Shown piece after piece: positions 62,340 through 64,000 of a stretch of 64,000 bases of DNA. A program made the position numbers and the translations under genes. The notes beneath the pieces were generated by a model. The model was given only the letters and a program-made list of their open reading frames with translations, searched no databases and was not told where the DNA came from. Source of the DNA: Gautieria morchelliformis (lineage: Eukaryota; Basidiomycota; Agaricomycetes; Gomphales; Gomphaceae); assembly GCA_015179125.1 (NCBI GenBank), contig WHVA01000017.1:1-64000 (forward strand), given 5' to 3'. Numbering within the stretch: the first letter of the stretch is position 1; each line of letters starts with the position of its first letter.

Positions 62340-64000
62340 GCGCTATGTAAGACAATACATGCAGGTGTGCTATCTACTCATGTGAATTAATGCTTGTCCG
62401 ATGTGTCTCGACCTCTAACATGCGCGTAGGTAGTGTTTGTGCGATGCGATGCGATTCGAGGCGTTATCGGCGTCGTTCGCGTCTGGGCGTGGGTGGGGCC
62501 GGTGCTCGCATGGGGTACTTACTTATATGAGACCGTAAGCACTGCGCGCGTGCCCTGCGAAGTCATGTTGGAGATGGTGGTGCAGAGGTAAGGTGGAATG
62601 CGCCATCGCCGGATGCGGAGGACGTGCGGTTGGACGCGTGTCGGTGTCGGACGCGGAGCGCGGAAGAGCGCGGAGGAGCTGCAGAGTGCGGGATGGAGGT
62701 GCAGGTGCAGAGGCAGGGTGGAGCGGGCCGTTGCCTGATGCGGGCTGCTGGTTGTACGGTGCGGTTCAACGCGTATCGGGGGCGTTCGTGTCTGGACACG
62801 GTGCCAATGCTGTATGTACTTACCTGGCACGGGAAGCACTGGGTTATGTGCGTGTGCGCTGCATGTGTGCACGCCCTGGCGTCGTGTTTCGTGTGCTCGG
62901 GCGGCGTGCGGCTGTGCCAGGCTGGGCGCAGCCTGAGGCGCGTTGGGCGGGGCGGTGCACAATACGCGTGGCCCCCGCATGTGCGCATCTCGGGCGGGAT
63001 CTGCACGGTCAGCACCACGGCACACAGCACACAGCCCCGGCAGCAGCACCCAGCACCGAGCACCACAACACGCGTCACAACACAGCCCGAGCACCCACCG
63101 GGAGCACACAACACACGCCACCCCCATCACACGAGCGCGCCCGCTTGTCGAAAATCGCGTGGCCGCCACAACACGCGGATTAGAGACGGCAGCCCTGGGG
63201 GAAGGAGGAACAGACGATGAAACGCGTTCGGAGACGCGCAGCCACGCCCGCGAAGGGAAGGGAAGGAAGGGAAGCGCAGGCCGGCCCCGTCTTGGCGCAA
63301 TGGATCTTCGGTCGCGCCGCACGAGCGGAGAGAAGCACGCAGGCCCGCGGCGGCGGCGCGCGCAGACGCACGAGAAGGCAGCGCGCCCGGGAACCTGCGT
63401 CCTTAGCCGCGCCCTTGTGGGCTGGACGTGCATTGATGGTGATCCGTGCCGCGCGGGGCCGGGGGCATGTGCATGTGCGTATGTTGTATGTCCGTGTATG
63501 CACACGTATATGCAGATATACGCTACCCTTGATGCCCCGCATCGCGTGCGGAAATCAGGGCCGTGCATCCTGGGCGCGGACGCACGTGACCTGTCAGGCG
63601 GTGATCCGCATCGTGCGGAGCGGCCAGCGTCGCGGGCAGCGCACAAGATCGCAGAGATCCAAGAGAGCACGGGCATGACGCCGAGAAGAGGACAAGGGAT
63701 AGATATGGACCCCATCTCCGCCCGTCTCTTGTCAGTCCGCGCGGCGGTGATCCGCGTCGTCAGACAACACACAACGCACGCAACGCTGATTACACTGATT
63801 CAAGCGTTAAGTACGGTATCTGGTGCCCATGGCTGTACGAATGGTGTGCGCAAGAAGACGCCGGGTGCGCCGGGAACAAGATGATGGGGGTGTAGGAGGA
63901 GATATGTACCGAGTCTGAAGAGGGCATAGATATGTACCAGTCTCGTATGCATGCCAGCCTGTCACGGCGCGCCGGTGACCTGATCCGCCATCGGACCGAC
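62340..64000. other. GC-rich stretch without recognisable gene
   Basis: High GC, with long open frames in several overlapping frames on both strands, none with a known domain. A diverged unit containing CGCGT-TCGG-GTCG/GCGTTCG-GTCTGG recurs at about 62450, 62618 and 62762, and GGTGCAGAGG at about 62578 and 62703, so it is partly an old tandem repeat. I see no splice pattern or start that favours one frame. Confidence 0.5.

Noticed and set aside
62519-63884. Long overlapping open frames on both strands (up to about 417 codons)
   Set aside because: GC-rich DNA keeps all frames open; arginine/alanine/proline composition, no domain, no splice pattern.

Overview
The window looks like a repeat-dense stretch of a filamentous basidiomycete (Agaricomycetes) genome. 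Evidence: chromodomain Ty3/gypsy elements whose primer sites match the self-priming Tf1/sushi geometry, introns of about 50 nt in the decayed genes, a fungal sugar-transporter pseudogene, and chains of nested solo LTRs. I see no bacterial, CRISPR, rRNA or convincing tRNA feature. Species cannot be told from the sequence.

Layout, left to right. 1-7.1 kb: minus-strand gypsy element (family 1) that runs off the left edge; its 5' LTR is split by a family A solo LTR and it sits inside an older family A LTR. 7.1-11.6 kb: solo LTRs of families A, B and C, partly nested. 11.6-14.7 kb: a family T LTR-like repeat carrying a 2.1-kb hAT-like inverted-repeat element, which in turn carries a dead MFS sugar-transporter gene. 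14.9-21.1 kb: remnants of host genes (WD40; an unrecognised multi-exon gene interrupted by a family A LTR). 21.1-31.2 kb: a Harbinger-like MITE (H) split by a 9.4-kb gypsy element (family C), itself split by a 1.5-kb solo LTR and carrying an antisense accessory ORF. 31.2-41.1 kb: decayed gene pieces, old LTRs, a second H copy and C-rich low-complexity DNA. 41.1-44.2 kb: a compact element with 169-bp LTRs (family F), no pol, one small ORF and a dense array of hairpins; a family D solo LTR is nested in its 5' LTR. 44.7-46.4 kb: triple nest of solo LTRs (B holds C holds G). 46.4-49.6 kb: gene and element remnants. 49.7-61.2 kb: family A LTR holding a minus-strand copia element, which is split by an apparently whole, very young gypsy element (family B, 53,975-60,179) and ends at a family D LTR. 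61.2-62.2 kb: the 3' end of a family 1 gypsy plus the left half of a family A LTR. 62.2-64.0 kb: GC-rich DNA without a recognisable gene.

The main structural result is that the two ends of the window carry the two halves of one and the same insertion (family 1 gypsy in a family A LTR, target duplication gtgag), in opposite orientation. The junction at 61,176 lies exactly at a family D LTR whose two flanks do not match. This is what an inversion by recombination between two D LTRs would leave. The most unusual sequence is the hairpin array of the F element. Few genes here can work: only the family B element's gag and pol look whole; almost all host-type genes are fragments.
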